Below, one piece after another: positions 43,041 to 52,531 of a stretch of DNA of 64,000 nucleotides. The stretch comes from Rhodococcus koreensis. GTDB taxonomy: Bacteria; Actinomycetota; Actinomycetes; Mycobacteriales; Mycobacteriaceae. Below the pieces are notes generated by a model that saw only the letters and a program-made list of their open reading frames with translations, searched no databases and had not been told where the DNA came from. Location of the stretch: the NCBI RefSeq assembly GCF_900105905.1, contig NZ_FNSV01000005.1, positions 992,001 through 1,056,000 of the forward strand. Reading direction: 5' to 3'. The translations under genes and the position numbers were made by a program. Numbering within the stretch: the first letter of the stretch is position 1; every line of letters begins with the position of its first letter.

Positions 43041-44447
43041 CTACCGGTAACAGTATGAATCGGACGAGGCATCGCCGCCCTGGAGGCGAACCTGGTGCAC
43101 CCGCAGACCCCGGAAGTCCTCGTCATGAGGGAAGAAGGCCTCGTCGATGGTCATTCCGCCGCGAGGATCGGCGTGCATCTCGGCCATCCAGGCACCAACC
43201 CCGTCCGGGTAGAACTGGTCGTCCCAGGCGCCGTAAAGGGAGTTGGTGACGTAGACCCGCCGACCATCACGGCTGATCTCGACCATCTGTGGGCCACCGG
43301 ACAGCGACCGGTTCGGTGCCGCCGGATGAGCGCTGTGGCCCACGATCCCTCCGAGCCGGACGGACCCGGTCTCTATGGGGCTGGCTGGGTCGTGCACGTC
43401 GAACTGTTTGAGTTCCCCGATACCCCAGCACGAGACGTAGAGGAATTTGTCGTCGACCGACAGGTCGATATCGGTCACCAGCGGTGGCACCGCACCGAAC
43501 GGTTTCAGCGCAGGCGGCAACAGGTCGGGATCGGCCGGCTCGGCCGGGATAGTGATCACCTTGTCCACCGCCCAGCTGTCCCTGTCGCGGTGCCAACGCC
43601 ACACCGAGGCCGACAGATCCTCGGTCGAGATCACCACGCCGAGGAATCCCCACGTGGCCTCCGGGTCGTGCGACGGGCGCAGCTCGAGCGGCATCTGGTG
43701 CTGCGCGCCGAGGTCCACTCGTTGCTGGTGCTTGCCGGTGCCGAGGTCCCAGAAATGGATCGCGTGGCCGTACTTGTTCTCCAGCAACAGCTCCGGTACC
43801 AGCCCGTCCTCGATCATCGACGGCGTGCCCCACTCGCTGCTGATCAGTGTGTTCTGGTTGAGATGCCACCAGGCGTCGTACGCGAGATATTGAGGCCCCC
43901 GGTCGCTCTCCCATTGCCGGAGCACGACGAATGTGGAGTGATCGAGCAGTGCGATCCCGCCCGGTCCGTCCGATTCGTCGGCACCGCCGAGGCAGGTCAT
44001 GAACACGCCGTCCGGCCCGCAGTGCAACGTGTGTGGTCGGGAGTAACCGGCCTTGGCTGCGAGCTCGGCGCTGTCCACGATCTTGGCCAGCGTGGGCTGA
44101 CGTGGATCGGGCTGAGTATCGAACACATACAGGTTGGACGAGCGCAGACCCGGCACGATCAGGTACCGGCGAGCCAACCCCTCCATGTGGTGACCCTCGT
44201 GTTTCAGCGCGCTGCTACAGGCGTTCCAGCCGAAGTGGTGCAACTCGTTGCCCCGATGGGGTACCTCGGTCCAGCCCACCACCCGGCCGTATGTGCCCGA
44301 GCCGGGATCCACGTCGATCACGCTCAGCGCATCGGGCTTCTCCGCTGCGCGATCGAACGCGACCACGTAGGCCAGTTGCTCCGGTGCGGCGGCGGCCGCC
44401 TCGGCTGCGCTGCGATAGAAGGTCGGGTCCATAGTTGGCTGACTCAT
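43041..44447 (-). CDS. methanethiol oxidase, selenium-binding protein 56 family (468 aa)
   Basis: SBP56-family enzyme. Characterised bacterial members oxidise methanethiol to formaldehyde, hydrogen sulfide and hydrogen peroxide and are copper-dependent. Family blocks: NELHHFGWNACSSALKHEGH, RRYLIVPGLRSSN, YSRPHTLHCGPDGVFMTCLGG, SSEWGTPSMIEDG, YVSCWGIGELKQFDV and the C-terminus RLQGGDASSDSYCYR. The His-rich blocks are the metal site candidates. ATG at 44447 is preceded by GAAGGAGG 5 nt upstream; the frame extends further without similarity. No obvious export signal. It sits downstream of the diiron oxygenase operon but is separated by 308 bp. Confidence 0.9.
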   Translation of the reverse strand: MSQPTMDPTFYRSAAEAAAAAPEQLAYVVAFDRAAEKPDALSVIDVDPGSGTYGRVVGWTEVPHRGNELHHFGWNACSSALKHEGHHMEGLARRYLIVPGLRSSNLYVFDTQPDPRQPTLAKIVDSAELAAKAGYSRPHTLHCGPDGVFMTCLGGADESDGPGGIALLDHSTFVVLRQWESDRGPQYLAYDAWWHLNQNTLISSEWGTPSMIEDGLVPELLLENKYGHAIHFWDLGTGKHQQRVDLGAQHQMPLELRPSHDPEATWGFLGVVISTEDLSASVWRWHRDRDSWAVDKVITIPAEPADPDLLPPALKPFGAVPPLVTDIDLSVDDKFLYVSCWGIGELKQFDVHDPASPIETGSVRLGGIVGHSAHPAAPNRSLSGGPQMVEISRDGRRVYVTNSLYGAWDDQFYPDGVGAWMAEMHADPRGGMTIDEAFFPHDEDFRGLRVHQVRLQGGDASSDSYCYR

Positions 44448-44685
44448 CTCAGCCTCCTTCGTATCGATACGACGAGACCCGCTCATACCTCCTGCTACAA
44501 GTACCGCAACCCGCGCCCACGGGGTCGCAGCGATGAGAAAGGACGCACGGGCTCTCGGTGTACACCAAACCCGTCTGCGCGCACAAACACCCGCCCGTCT
44601 ACCGCGTATCGGGACATGGATACCCACTAAGGATAGGAGAAGCGGACGACGGGCGGAACCGGCTCGACCCGGCAACTCCAGCTCT

Positions 44686-44700
44686 TGCGGGAATCCCGCA
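44686..44700. promoter_or_regulatory. perfect 15-bp palindrome TGCGGGAATCCCGCA
   Basis: Seven-bp arms around a single central base, typical of a dimeric regulator operator. It lies about 240 bp upstream of the methanethiol oxidase start. The regulator is unknown. Confidence 0.45.
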
Positions 44701-44734
44701 TAGATATGCAGTCATACACGGTCCGGTTTTGAAA

Positions 44735-44750
44735 TCCCAGCATACTGGGA
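44735..44750 (-). terminator. weak hairpin after the DUF4193 gene
   Basis: TCCCAG/CTGGGA stem with a 4-nt loop, 6 nt after the DUF4193 stop on the minus strand and followed by TTTCAAAACC. The stem is short and the T-run imperfect. Confidence 0.4.
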
Positions 44751-44755
44751 TGTGC

Positions 44756-45073
44756 TCAGCCGGCGCAGTCCAGGTAGATCATCTGCCCACCGGCCGTGCC
44801 CGCGAGGCGGCTGCGGTGATGGACGAGAAAACAACTGGTGCAGGTGAATTCGTCTGCCTCCTCGGGAATCTCCCGTACCGGGAATACCTCGCCGAACAAG
44901 TCGGCCCCGGGCAGCTCGAAGGACTCCGCGGTGTCCGTCTCCTCGACGTCGACGACGGCCGACTGCGATTCGTTCCTTCGGGCCTCGAGCTGGTCGAGCG
45001 AGCGCTCGGATGGCTCGTCGTCGGTGTTGGTAACTCTGGGTGGTCGTAGTCGGTCGGCCGACCCGGGCGTCAC
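44756..45073 (-). CDS. DUF4193 family protein (105 aa)
   Basis: Small acidic protein of a family found across actinobacteria. The body is typical: LDQLEARRNESQSAVVDVEE, ESFELPGADL, DEFTCTSCFLVHHRSRLA and a second Cys at the C-terminus (MIYLDCAG), giving a zinc-ribbon-like Cys set (CTSC plus one C). GTG at 45073 overlaps the reductase stop (GTGA). The usual N-terminus (MATDYDAPR) is missing; a TDYDHP string is present in another frame, so a small frameshift near codon 9 is possible. Function unknown; coupling to the reductase suggests a redox link. Confidence 0.8.
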   Translation of the reverse strand: MTPGSADRLRPPRVTNTDDEPSERSLDQLEARRNESQSAVVDVEETDTAESFELPGADLFGEVFPVREIPEEADEFTCTSCFLVHHRSRLAGTAGGQMIYLDCAG

Positions 45074-46470
45074 ACCCGCGAGTGCAGGTCTGCGGCGAGC
45101 TGTGTCACGGTCCCCGAGGCGCAGCTGCGGTTGTCGCCGACGCCGCCGGAGGCGCCTCGTTTCGCCCAGCCGACGACATACAGTCCGTCGAGCGGTTCGC
45201 CCGTCTCGAGAGCGATCACTCGTCCTCGGCGGTTGGGCACCAGCCCCCGCCCGTCGACGGGGATGCCGTCGATCTGCTTCGTCGTGAATCCGGTCGCGCA
45301 TATCGCGGAGTCCGCGAGGAAGGTCCGACCGGTCGTCGTGGTGACGGCGACGCCGCCGGCCGCTGTCTTCCCGAGATCGGTCACCTCCTGTCCGAAGGAC
45401 AACACCACGCGCAGCAGGCCCGCGGCGGTGGCGGTCGGGCCGTCTGCCGCCCAGATATCGGCAGCCGGCAGGGCGGCAAGGTCACGGAGCAACGGGGTGT
45501 CCGCAGCGGCGACCGGCCGGCGGCCGGAGCGGTCGATCAGCACCTCGGCATTCTCGAGGTCCAGAAGTTCGTAGAACGCCGACGGCGTGAAGGAGGCGCG
45601 ATCCGGGGCCGATCGCGACAACACGACCACCTCCGTCACCGCTTCTGCCGCGGCACCTCGGTCGCGTGCCTTGGCCATCCATCGGACGACATCGAAGGCG
45701 ACGTTTCCCGCCCCGATCACGATGGATCTCGGTCCCAGCGGCCCGCGCGGGCGAAAGCCGGACACCCCACAGTTCTCGGCCACCAGAATGTCGATGGCCT
45801 CATAGACACCCTCGCCGCGATCCGCAGTCGTAGGTCCGAGTCTGCGCGGTTGTGAAGCGCCACACGCGAGCACTACGGCGTCGAATCTGGTCCGGAGATC
45901 GTCGACCGAGACATCCACACCGACTTCTGTGTTGTGGATGATCGTGACGCGATCGTCGTTGAAGGGCACGTCGAAGAGCCGGATCATGTCGCGAACGCCG
46001 ATGTGGTCCCGGGAGACACCCCGGCGCAGTAGGCCCCCGATCTCGCCGTGCTGTTCGAAGACGGTGATGCGTACCGAGGTCGATCGCCGGAGGAGTTCGC
46101 GAACGGTGTACATCGCCGCCGGCCCGGATCCAACGACGGCGATCCTCAGCCTGTCACTCGGCCTGCCCAGCGGTTGCTCGAAGCGGATCCGTCGCGACAG
46201 GGGCCGGGACTCGGGAGCCTGCTCGAAGAACTCTGCGTTGCGGGCCGCGTCGCGTCGTTCGGTGAGGGTCAACGTCCACTCGGGTTTGATGGCAGACGCC
46301 GGGCAGGCCTCGACGCAGGCAGTGCAATCGATACACGAGCGCGGGTCGATGAACAACGTCTCGGCCGACTCGAAACCCGCTTCACCCGGGGCGGGATGAA
46401 TGCAGTTCTGCGGGCACACTCGCACGCACGAGGCATCCTTACAGCAATGCCCCAGGACAACGTGGGTCAC
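45070..46470 (-). CDS. ferredoxin domain fused to FprA/FprB-type NADP reductase (466 aa)
   Basis: N-terminal ferredoxin (about 1-70) with CCKDASCVRVCPQNC and CIDCTACVEACP cluster motifs, then an adrenodoxin-reductase-like flavoprotein: FAD motif VVGSGPAAMYTVRELL (about 110), NADP motif VIGAGNVAFDVVRWM (about 250) and the C-terminal GWAKRGASGGVGDNR. It should pass electrons from NAD(P)H through FAD to Fe-S. GTG start with GCAGGAG 5 nt upstream. It starts 16 bp after the diiron oxygenase stop, so it is the likely electron supplier for that enzyme. Confidence 0.92.
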   Translation of the reverse strand: MTHVVLGHCCKDASCVRVCPQNCIHPAPGEAGFESAETLFIDPRSCIDCTACVEACPASAIKPEWTLTLTERRDAARNAEFFEQAPESRPLSRRIRFEQPLGRPSDRLRIAVVGSGPAAMYTVRELLRRSTSVRITVFEQHGEIGGLLRRGVSRDHIGVRDMIRLFDVPFNDDRVTIIHNTEVGVDVSVDDLRTRFDAVVLACGASQPRRLGPTTADRGEGVYEAIDILVAENCGVSGFRPRGPLGPRSIVIGAGNVAFDVVRWMAKARDRGAAAEAVTEVVVLSRSAPDRASFTPSAFYELLDLENAEVLIDRSGRRPVAAADTPLLRDLAALPAADIWAADGPTATAAGLLRVVLSFGQEVTDLGKTAAGGVAVTTTTGRTFLADSAICATGFTTKQIDGIPVDGRGLVPNRRGRVIALETGEPLDGLYVVGWAKRGASGGVGDNRSCASGTVTQLAADLHSRV

Positions 46471-46486
46471 AACGACTCCTGCTTGC

Positions 46487-47374
46487 TCAGAGAAGATTCG
46501 ATTTTCGGTAGATCCATCGCGCGCCGAAATTCAGCAGCCCTTCTCTGCTCAGGAATTCGATAAACGGTTCTGCGGCCCTGCGGAACATTATCCGGTGGTG
46601 TTCGTTTGCGTCGATTTCCGCGCCCACGACCTTCCAATCCAGGCCGAGATCCTCGTACATTCGACGATTGATCAGGCTCTTCGCGATGAGATGCGTTCCC
46701 ATCGCGATGACCAAGGTGCTGATAAACCGCCGGACGCGCGAAATCGTGATCAACCGAGTCCGGATTTTCTGACGCGCGTACGCCATGTGCCGGGCTTCCT
46801 CGATAACATGGATATAGCAAGCCCTGCGGATGGGCGCGGCAACGTCTTCGCTCGCCATCCAGTCGCGTTGCATGACGTCGAAGATCTCTTCTCCGGCCAG
46901 CACGATTCCGTACGCCACCTCGTCCCACGCGATGGTCCGAAACAGCCATCCGAAAAAATCCAGTGAGCGGTCGCGCCTATAGAAATGCGATCCGATGCTG
47001 TCGATGACGTTGACGAACATCAACGAGTGCAGATTCTCGTCGGCGCATTCATTGAACAGAAACTTGACGTCCGAGCGGGCGGGGTCCGCGCTGTGGCTCG
47101 CCCGCAGCAATGCCACCTGCAATCCCACCTCCAGCCAGATTCCGACGCCCAGGAACTGCGCAACCTCGCTTCTGGTGAGGCGGACGCGCTCCGGCTCGGT
47201 CATGGAGTCCCACGTAGCGGTGCCGAACAGAGGCGACCACTCAGGTGTCATCCCGTGAAATTCGACGCCACCTGAATCGGGTTCGCAAACTAGGGGGTCC
47301 CGCGGATCGAATGAGAGGCGCTTGGCCGATTCCAAGAGAGTCTCGAATATCGCATCGCTTCCGGATGTCGTCAT
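46487..47374 (-). CDS. AurF-like diiron (N-)oxygenase (295 aa)
   Basis: Ferritin-like diiron protein of the AurF (PF11583) type, whose characterised members oxidise amines to nitro or hydroxylamino groups. Putative metal ligands: Glu82 (IWLEVGL), Glu113 and His116 (ADENLHSLMF), Glu162/163 (GEEIFD) and Glu193/His196 (VIEEARHMAYAR). A His-rich motif near the C-terminus (DANEHHRIMFRRA) may add a ligand. ATG with GGAG 9 nt upstream. First gene of the diiron oxygenase-ferredoxin reductase-DUF4193 operon. Substrate unknown; sequence alone cannot separate N-oxygenase from other diiron chemistry. Confidence 0.85.
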   Translation of the reverse strand: MTTSGSDAIFETLLESAKRLSFDPRDPLVCEPDSGGVEFHGMTPEWSPLFGTATWDSMTEPERVRLTRSEVAQFLGVGIWLEVGLQVALLRASHSADPARSDVKFLFNECADENLHSLMFVNVIDSIGSHFYRRDRSLDFFGWLFRTIAWDEVAYGIVLAGEEIFDVMQRDWMASEDVAAPIRRACYIHVIEEARHMAYARQKIRTRLITISRVRRFISTLVIAMGTHLIAKSLINRRMYEDLGLDWKVVGAEIDANEHHRIMFRRAAEPFIEFLSREGLLNFGARWIYRKSNLL

Positions 47375-47831
47375 CCTTTCTTTACTCCTATATTCCGTTC
47401 CAATCGAATCTCGAATCGATTAGAGCTAATGTGATTATCTCGGGCGCAAAAACTCACCTTGCGCTCTGTCTCAACTGTGTTCCGCCCGGCATTCGAGTCG
47501 GTTACAACAGCCATCGCAGCGTACCCCGCCACCGACTCGACGATCAGGTTGCGGCATCCACTGAATTGATCTCGAATGTTTCGGCGTTTTTCATGAGAAT
47601 TCAAGTAACACGCAGTTGTTCTGGGAAACCATGGCGCTGACGCTCTTGAACGAGTCGACGCCGACCACCGCGCTCGCCGCAATCGCAATCGTGCTCGACT
47701 CCCAGATCATGTCATCGGCACATGGAGCCTGCGCCTGGAATTCGGAGCGATCGCCGCCCTCGGTGCAGCACTGGTCCGCAAGAGATCCGCGCTGCTCGCG
47801 TTCGCCACCCCAACCGGCCGATACCGACGCA
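47375..47831. other. AT-richer intergenic stretch with unrecognised fragments (457 bp)
   Basis: Lower GC than the surroundings. It holds the diiron oxygenase promoter region and an inverted repeat at 47402-47421. From about 47630 the plus strand reads MALTLLNESTPTTALAAIAIVL in one frame, and after about 47716 WSLRLEFGAIAALGAALVRK in another; both are hydrophobic and look like pieces of a broken membrane protein I cannot name. Confidence 0.4.
47402..47421. promoter_or_regulatory. inverted repeat AATCGA-N8-TCGATT upstream of the diiron oxygenase operon
   Basis: Six-bp arms 8 nt apart, 28 bp before the diiron oxygenase ATG. The spacing of arms suits a dimeric repressor that would block the operon promoter or early elongation. 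No cognate regulator gene is adjacent. Confidence 0.4.
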
Positions 47832-48122
47832 TCAGACCCGGAGTCGCCCGTGCTCACCGCCCCGGCGGTGCACCGGGACCGAGGTCGGCACCGGGTCGCA
47901 CTGGGCATGGACGATCCGCGTCGGCAGCTCGTCCGTGAATCGCGCTCCGGTTAGAGGGTCGACGACGGCGTCGGGGCGCGGGGTTCGGAAGAACACGAAC
48001 GATTTACCGCCCACCTGGGAGATGGGGTTGCCGCGAGGCCCGTATTCGACCTTGGCGTGAGGCATTCTCAGGGCGAGTTCGTGGACATCTTCGACCCGCG
48101 CGTGCCGCGGTTTCGCCGCCAT
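47832..48122 (-). pseudogene. MmcQ/YjbR-like gene fragment, 3' truncated (96 codons)
   Basis: The N-terminus MAAKPRHARVEDVHELALRM, QVGGKSFVFFRTPRPDAVVD and LTGARFTDELP resembles the MmcQ/YjbR DNA-binding-like family. After residue ~66 similarity stops, and the rest (TRIVHAQCDPVPTS) is read from unrelated DNA. The usual length is about 120-130 aa, so roughly half the domain is missing. It is probably non-functional, created by the same rearrangements that left other relics in this region. Confidence 0.65.
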
Positions 48123-48195
48123 CACAGCAGTGATGGTGTCATGTCCCGCTCCGAGTAGGCCACGGCATCGATCGTCATACCGTTCGGGCACCGAG

Positions 48196-48231
48196 AAAAG
48201 GGGCTCGGCGAGATGGTTCTCGCCGAGCCCC
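48196..48231 (-). terminator. strong intrinsic terminator of the suf operon
   Basis: Perfect 14-bp stem (48200-48213 with 48218-48231) and a 4-nt loop, followed on the minus strand by TTTTC. It begins 21 nt after the last suf gene ends. It is the clearest factor-independent terminator in the window. Confidence 0.9.
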
Positions 48232-48252
48232 TCCGTCAACGGTGGTGGGTCG

Positions 48253-48668
48253 TCAGACCGTGAAACCGAGGGCGCGCAACTGCTCGCGGCCGTCCTCGGT
48301 GATCTTGTCGGGGCCCCACGGCGGGAGCCACACCCAGTTGATCTTCAATTCGTTGCACAGCCCGCTGCGCACGAGTGCACCGCGAGACTGGTCCTCTATG
48401 ACGTCGGTCAGCGGGCACGCCGCCGACGTGAGGGTCATGTCGAGGGTCACGACGTCCTCGTCCTCGGTGATCCCGTACACCAGGCCGAGATCGACGACGT
48501 TGATGCCGAGTTCGGGATCGACGACGTCACGCATCGCCTCCTCGAGCTCCTCGAGGCGTTTCGGGTCGGTGATCGCACCCGATGCGGCGGGCGCGGATTC
48601 GCCGCCCTGGTCCGCCGGCGCCTGCTCCGGTGCGGCTGCGGCGTCCGCCTGCGGCGTCTGCGTCTCGC

Positions 48669-48672
<4 letters not shown>
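48253..48672 (-). CDS. sufT: SufT-type (DUF59/MIP18) iron-sulfur assembly factor (139 aa)
   Basis: Fe-S carrier or maturation factor. The N-terminal ~35 residues are low-complexity Ala/Gln/Pro; the DUF59 domain follows (LEELEEAMRDVVDPELGINVVDLGLVYGI) with the conserved Cys in LTSAACPLTDVIE and the C-terminal WVWLPPWGPDKITEDGREQLRALGF. ATG at 48672 overlaps the sufU stop (ATGA). Last gene of the operon, before the terminator. Confidence 0.94.
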
Positions 48673-50446
<1,774 letters not shown>

Positions 50447-51256
50447 TTATGCTCCTTGCGTTGCTGCAGCCTGGGTGAAGCGCTCGTAGCCGTTCGCCTC
50501 GAGCTCGTCGGCCAGTTCCGGCCCGCCCGACTCGACGACGCGACCGCCGACGAACACGTGGACGTACTCCGGCTTGATGTACCGGAGGATGCGCGTGTAG
50601 TGCGTGATCAGCAGGATTCCGCCGTGCTCGCGCTCCTTGTAGCGGTTCACACCCTCGGAGACGACGCGCAGGGCGTCGACGTCGAGTCCGGAGTCGGTCT
50701 CGTCGAGGATCGCGATCTTCGGCTTCAGCAGGCCGAGCTGCAGGATCTCGTGGCGCTTCTTCTCACCGCCGGAGAAACCTTCGTTGACACTGCGCTCGCC
50801 GAACGAGGGGTCGATGTCGAGTTCGGTCAGCGCCTCCTTGACCTCCTTCACCCAGTGGCGGAGCTTCGGGGCCTCGCCACGGACGGCGGTGGCCGCGGTG
50901 CGCAGGAAGTTCGACATCGAGACGCCGGGAACCTCGACGGGGTACTGCATCGCGAGGAACAGTCCCGCGCGGGCCCGCTCGTCGACGCTCATCTCGAGGA
51001 CGTCCTCACCGTTGAGGGTGATGGACCCCGAGGTGATCTGGTACTTGGGGTGACCCGCGATGGCGTACGACAGCGTCGACTTGCCGGAACCGTTGGGCCC
51101 CATGATCGCGTGCGTCTCGCCGGACCGAACCGTCAGGTTCACACCCTTGAGGATGTTGATCGGTTCGGCGTTCTCGTCGGTGTTCGCGACGTCGACGTGC
51201 AGGTCCTTGATTTCCAGGACCGAGGTTTCGGGGGTGGAAGCGTCAGGGGTAGACAT
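50447..51256 (-). CDS. sufC: SufC, ABC-type ATPase of the SufBCD scaffold (269 aa)
   Basis: Soluble ABC ATPase with Walker A GPNGSGKSTLSYAIAG (about 53-68), signature FSGGEKKRHEILQ and Walker B AILDETDSGLDVDAL. It powers SufBCD. The N-terminus MSTPDASTPETSVLEIKDLHV is clear. 45 bp separate it from sufD. Confidence 0.97.
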   Translation of the reverse strand: MSTPDASTPETSVLEIKDLHVDVANTDENAEPINILKGVNLTVRSGETHAIMGPNGSGKSTLSYAIAGHPKYQITSGSITLNGEDVLEMSVDERARAGLFLAMQYPVEVPGVSMSNFLRTAATAVRGEAPKLRHWVKEVKEALTELDIDPSFGERSVNEGFSGGEKKRHEILQLGLLKPKIAILDETDSGLDVDALRVVSEGVNRYKEREHGGILLITHYTRILRYIKPEYVHVFVGGRVVESGGPELADELEANGYERFTQAAATQGA

Positions 51257-51301
51257 TGTGATCCTTCGAAGAAATGGGAAGTAATGGTCCGGCGGCGCGG
51301 C

Positions 51302-52531
51302 TCAGACGCCGACTGCGGCGAGTTCCGCCTCGACAGCAGCCTCGAGACGCTCGCGGATCTCGGCGACGGCGATCTTGTTGATGATCTCGTGGAAGAACCC
51401 GCGCACGACGAGTCGCCGTGCCGCGTCCTCGGGGATTCCGCGGGCGCGCAGGTAGAACAACTGCTCGTCGTCGAATCGACCCGTGGCGCTGGCGTGGCCG
51501 GCACCCACGATCTCGCCGGTCTCGATCTCCAGGTTCGGGACCGAGTCAGCGCGGGCACCGTCCGTGAGGACGAGGTTGCGGTTCAGCTCGAACGTGTCGG
51601 TGCCTTCGGCCGCCGCACGGATCAGCACGTCGCCGACCCACACGGTGTGGGCGTCGGGCTTCCCCGACTCCGGATCACCCTGCAGGGCGCCCTTGTAGAC
51701 CACGTTGGACTTGCAGTGCGGCTGCGAGTGATCCACCAGCAGTCGCTGCTCGAAGTGCTGTCCCGCGTCGGCGAAGTACAGACCGAGCAGTTCGGCGTCG
51801 CCGCCGGGACCGTCGTATTTGACGGTCGCGGACAGGCGGACGAGGTCGCCGCCGAGGCTCACGGCGTTGTGCCGCAGGACCGCGTCCCGGCCGAGGCGCG
51901 CGTGATGCGACGCCACGTGCACGGTGTCGTCCGCCCAGTCCTGGACGGCGACGACGGTGAGGTGGGCGCTGTCGCCGAGCACGAATTCGACATTCTCGGC
52001 GAACGTGCCGCTGCCGCGCTGGTCGATGACGACGGTCGCCTTCGCGAACGCGTCGAGCCGGATCTGCAGGTGCCCGAAGGCGACCTTGCCCTCGCCCGGG
52101 CCCGTGATCGTGATGTTGATCGTCGCCGCGACCTCGACCTCGCGGCCAACGGTCACGACGGTCGCCGTCTCGAAACCCGAGTACGCCTGTGCGGCCACAC
52201 GGTCGGCGGGAACGCCGGCCTTGCCCAGCCGGTCGTCGTCACGTCCGACGGTCTCGACCTTCACGGAGTCCGGGCCTGCGACGTCGACGGTGGCCGTGCC
52301 ACTCGCCACCGCCGATCCGTCGTGCAGTCCGCGCAGACGGCGCAGCGGGGTGAACCGCCAGACCTCGTCACGACCACCGGGGATCTCGAACGCGTTGACG
52401 TCGAACGACGTGAAGACCTCGCCCTTGTTGGCGATCGGCGAGCCGGTGGACGTCCGCGCTATCCGCGGATTCTCGCCCGCGACGGCTCCCGTGACTCCGA
52501 GATTCTGGACACCAGTTTCTGGCGTGGTCAC
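51302..52531 (-). CDS. sufD: SufD scaffold component (409 aa)
   Basis: Partner of SufB in the SufBC2D complex. Beta-helix core with SLGGDLVRLSATVKYDG, AELLGLYFADAGQHFEQRLLVDHSQPHCKSNVVYKGALQ, where the conserved His lies. GTG start overlaps the sufB TAG by one base. Confidence 0.96.
   Translation of the reverse strand: MTTPETGVQNLGVTGAVAGENPRIARTSTGSPIANKGEVFTSFDVNAFEIPGGRDEVWRFTPLRRLRGLHDGSAVASGTATVDVAGPDSVKVETVGRDDDRLGKAGVPADRVAAQAYSGFETATVVTVGREVEVAATINITITGPGEGKVAFGHLQIRLDAFAKATVVIDQRGSGTFAENVEFVLGDSAHLTVVAVQDWADDTVHVASHHARLGRDAVLRHNAVSLGGDLVRLSATVKYDGPGGDAELLGLYFADAGQHFEQRLLVDHSQPHCKSNVVYKGALQGDPESGKPDAHTVWVGDVLIRAAAEGTDTFELNRNLVLTDGARADSVPNLEIETGEIVGAGHASATGRFDDEQLFYLRARGIPEDAARRLVVRGFFHEIINKIAVAEIRERLEAAVEAELAAVGV

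Larger units (their letters stand above)
44448..44755. other. intergenic region with several palindromes upstream of methanethiol oxidase (308 bp)
   Basis: No gene found. Palindromes include GTATCGATAC (44461-44470), TGCGGGAATCCCGCA (44686-44700) and TCCCAG-N4-CTGGGA (44735-44750). These are reported separately where useful. Confidence 0.55.
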
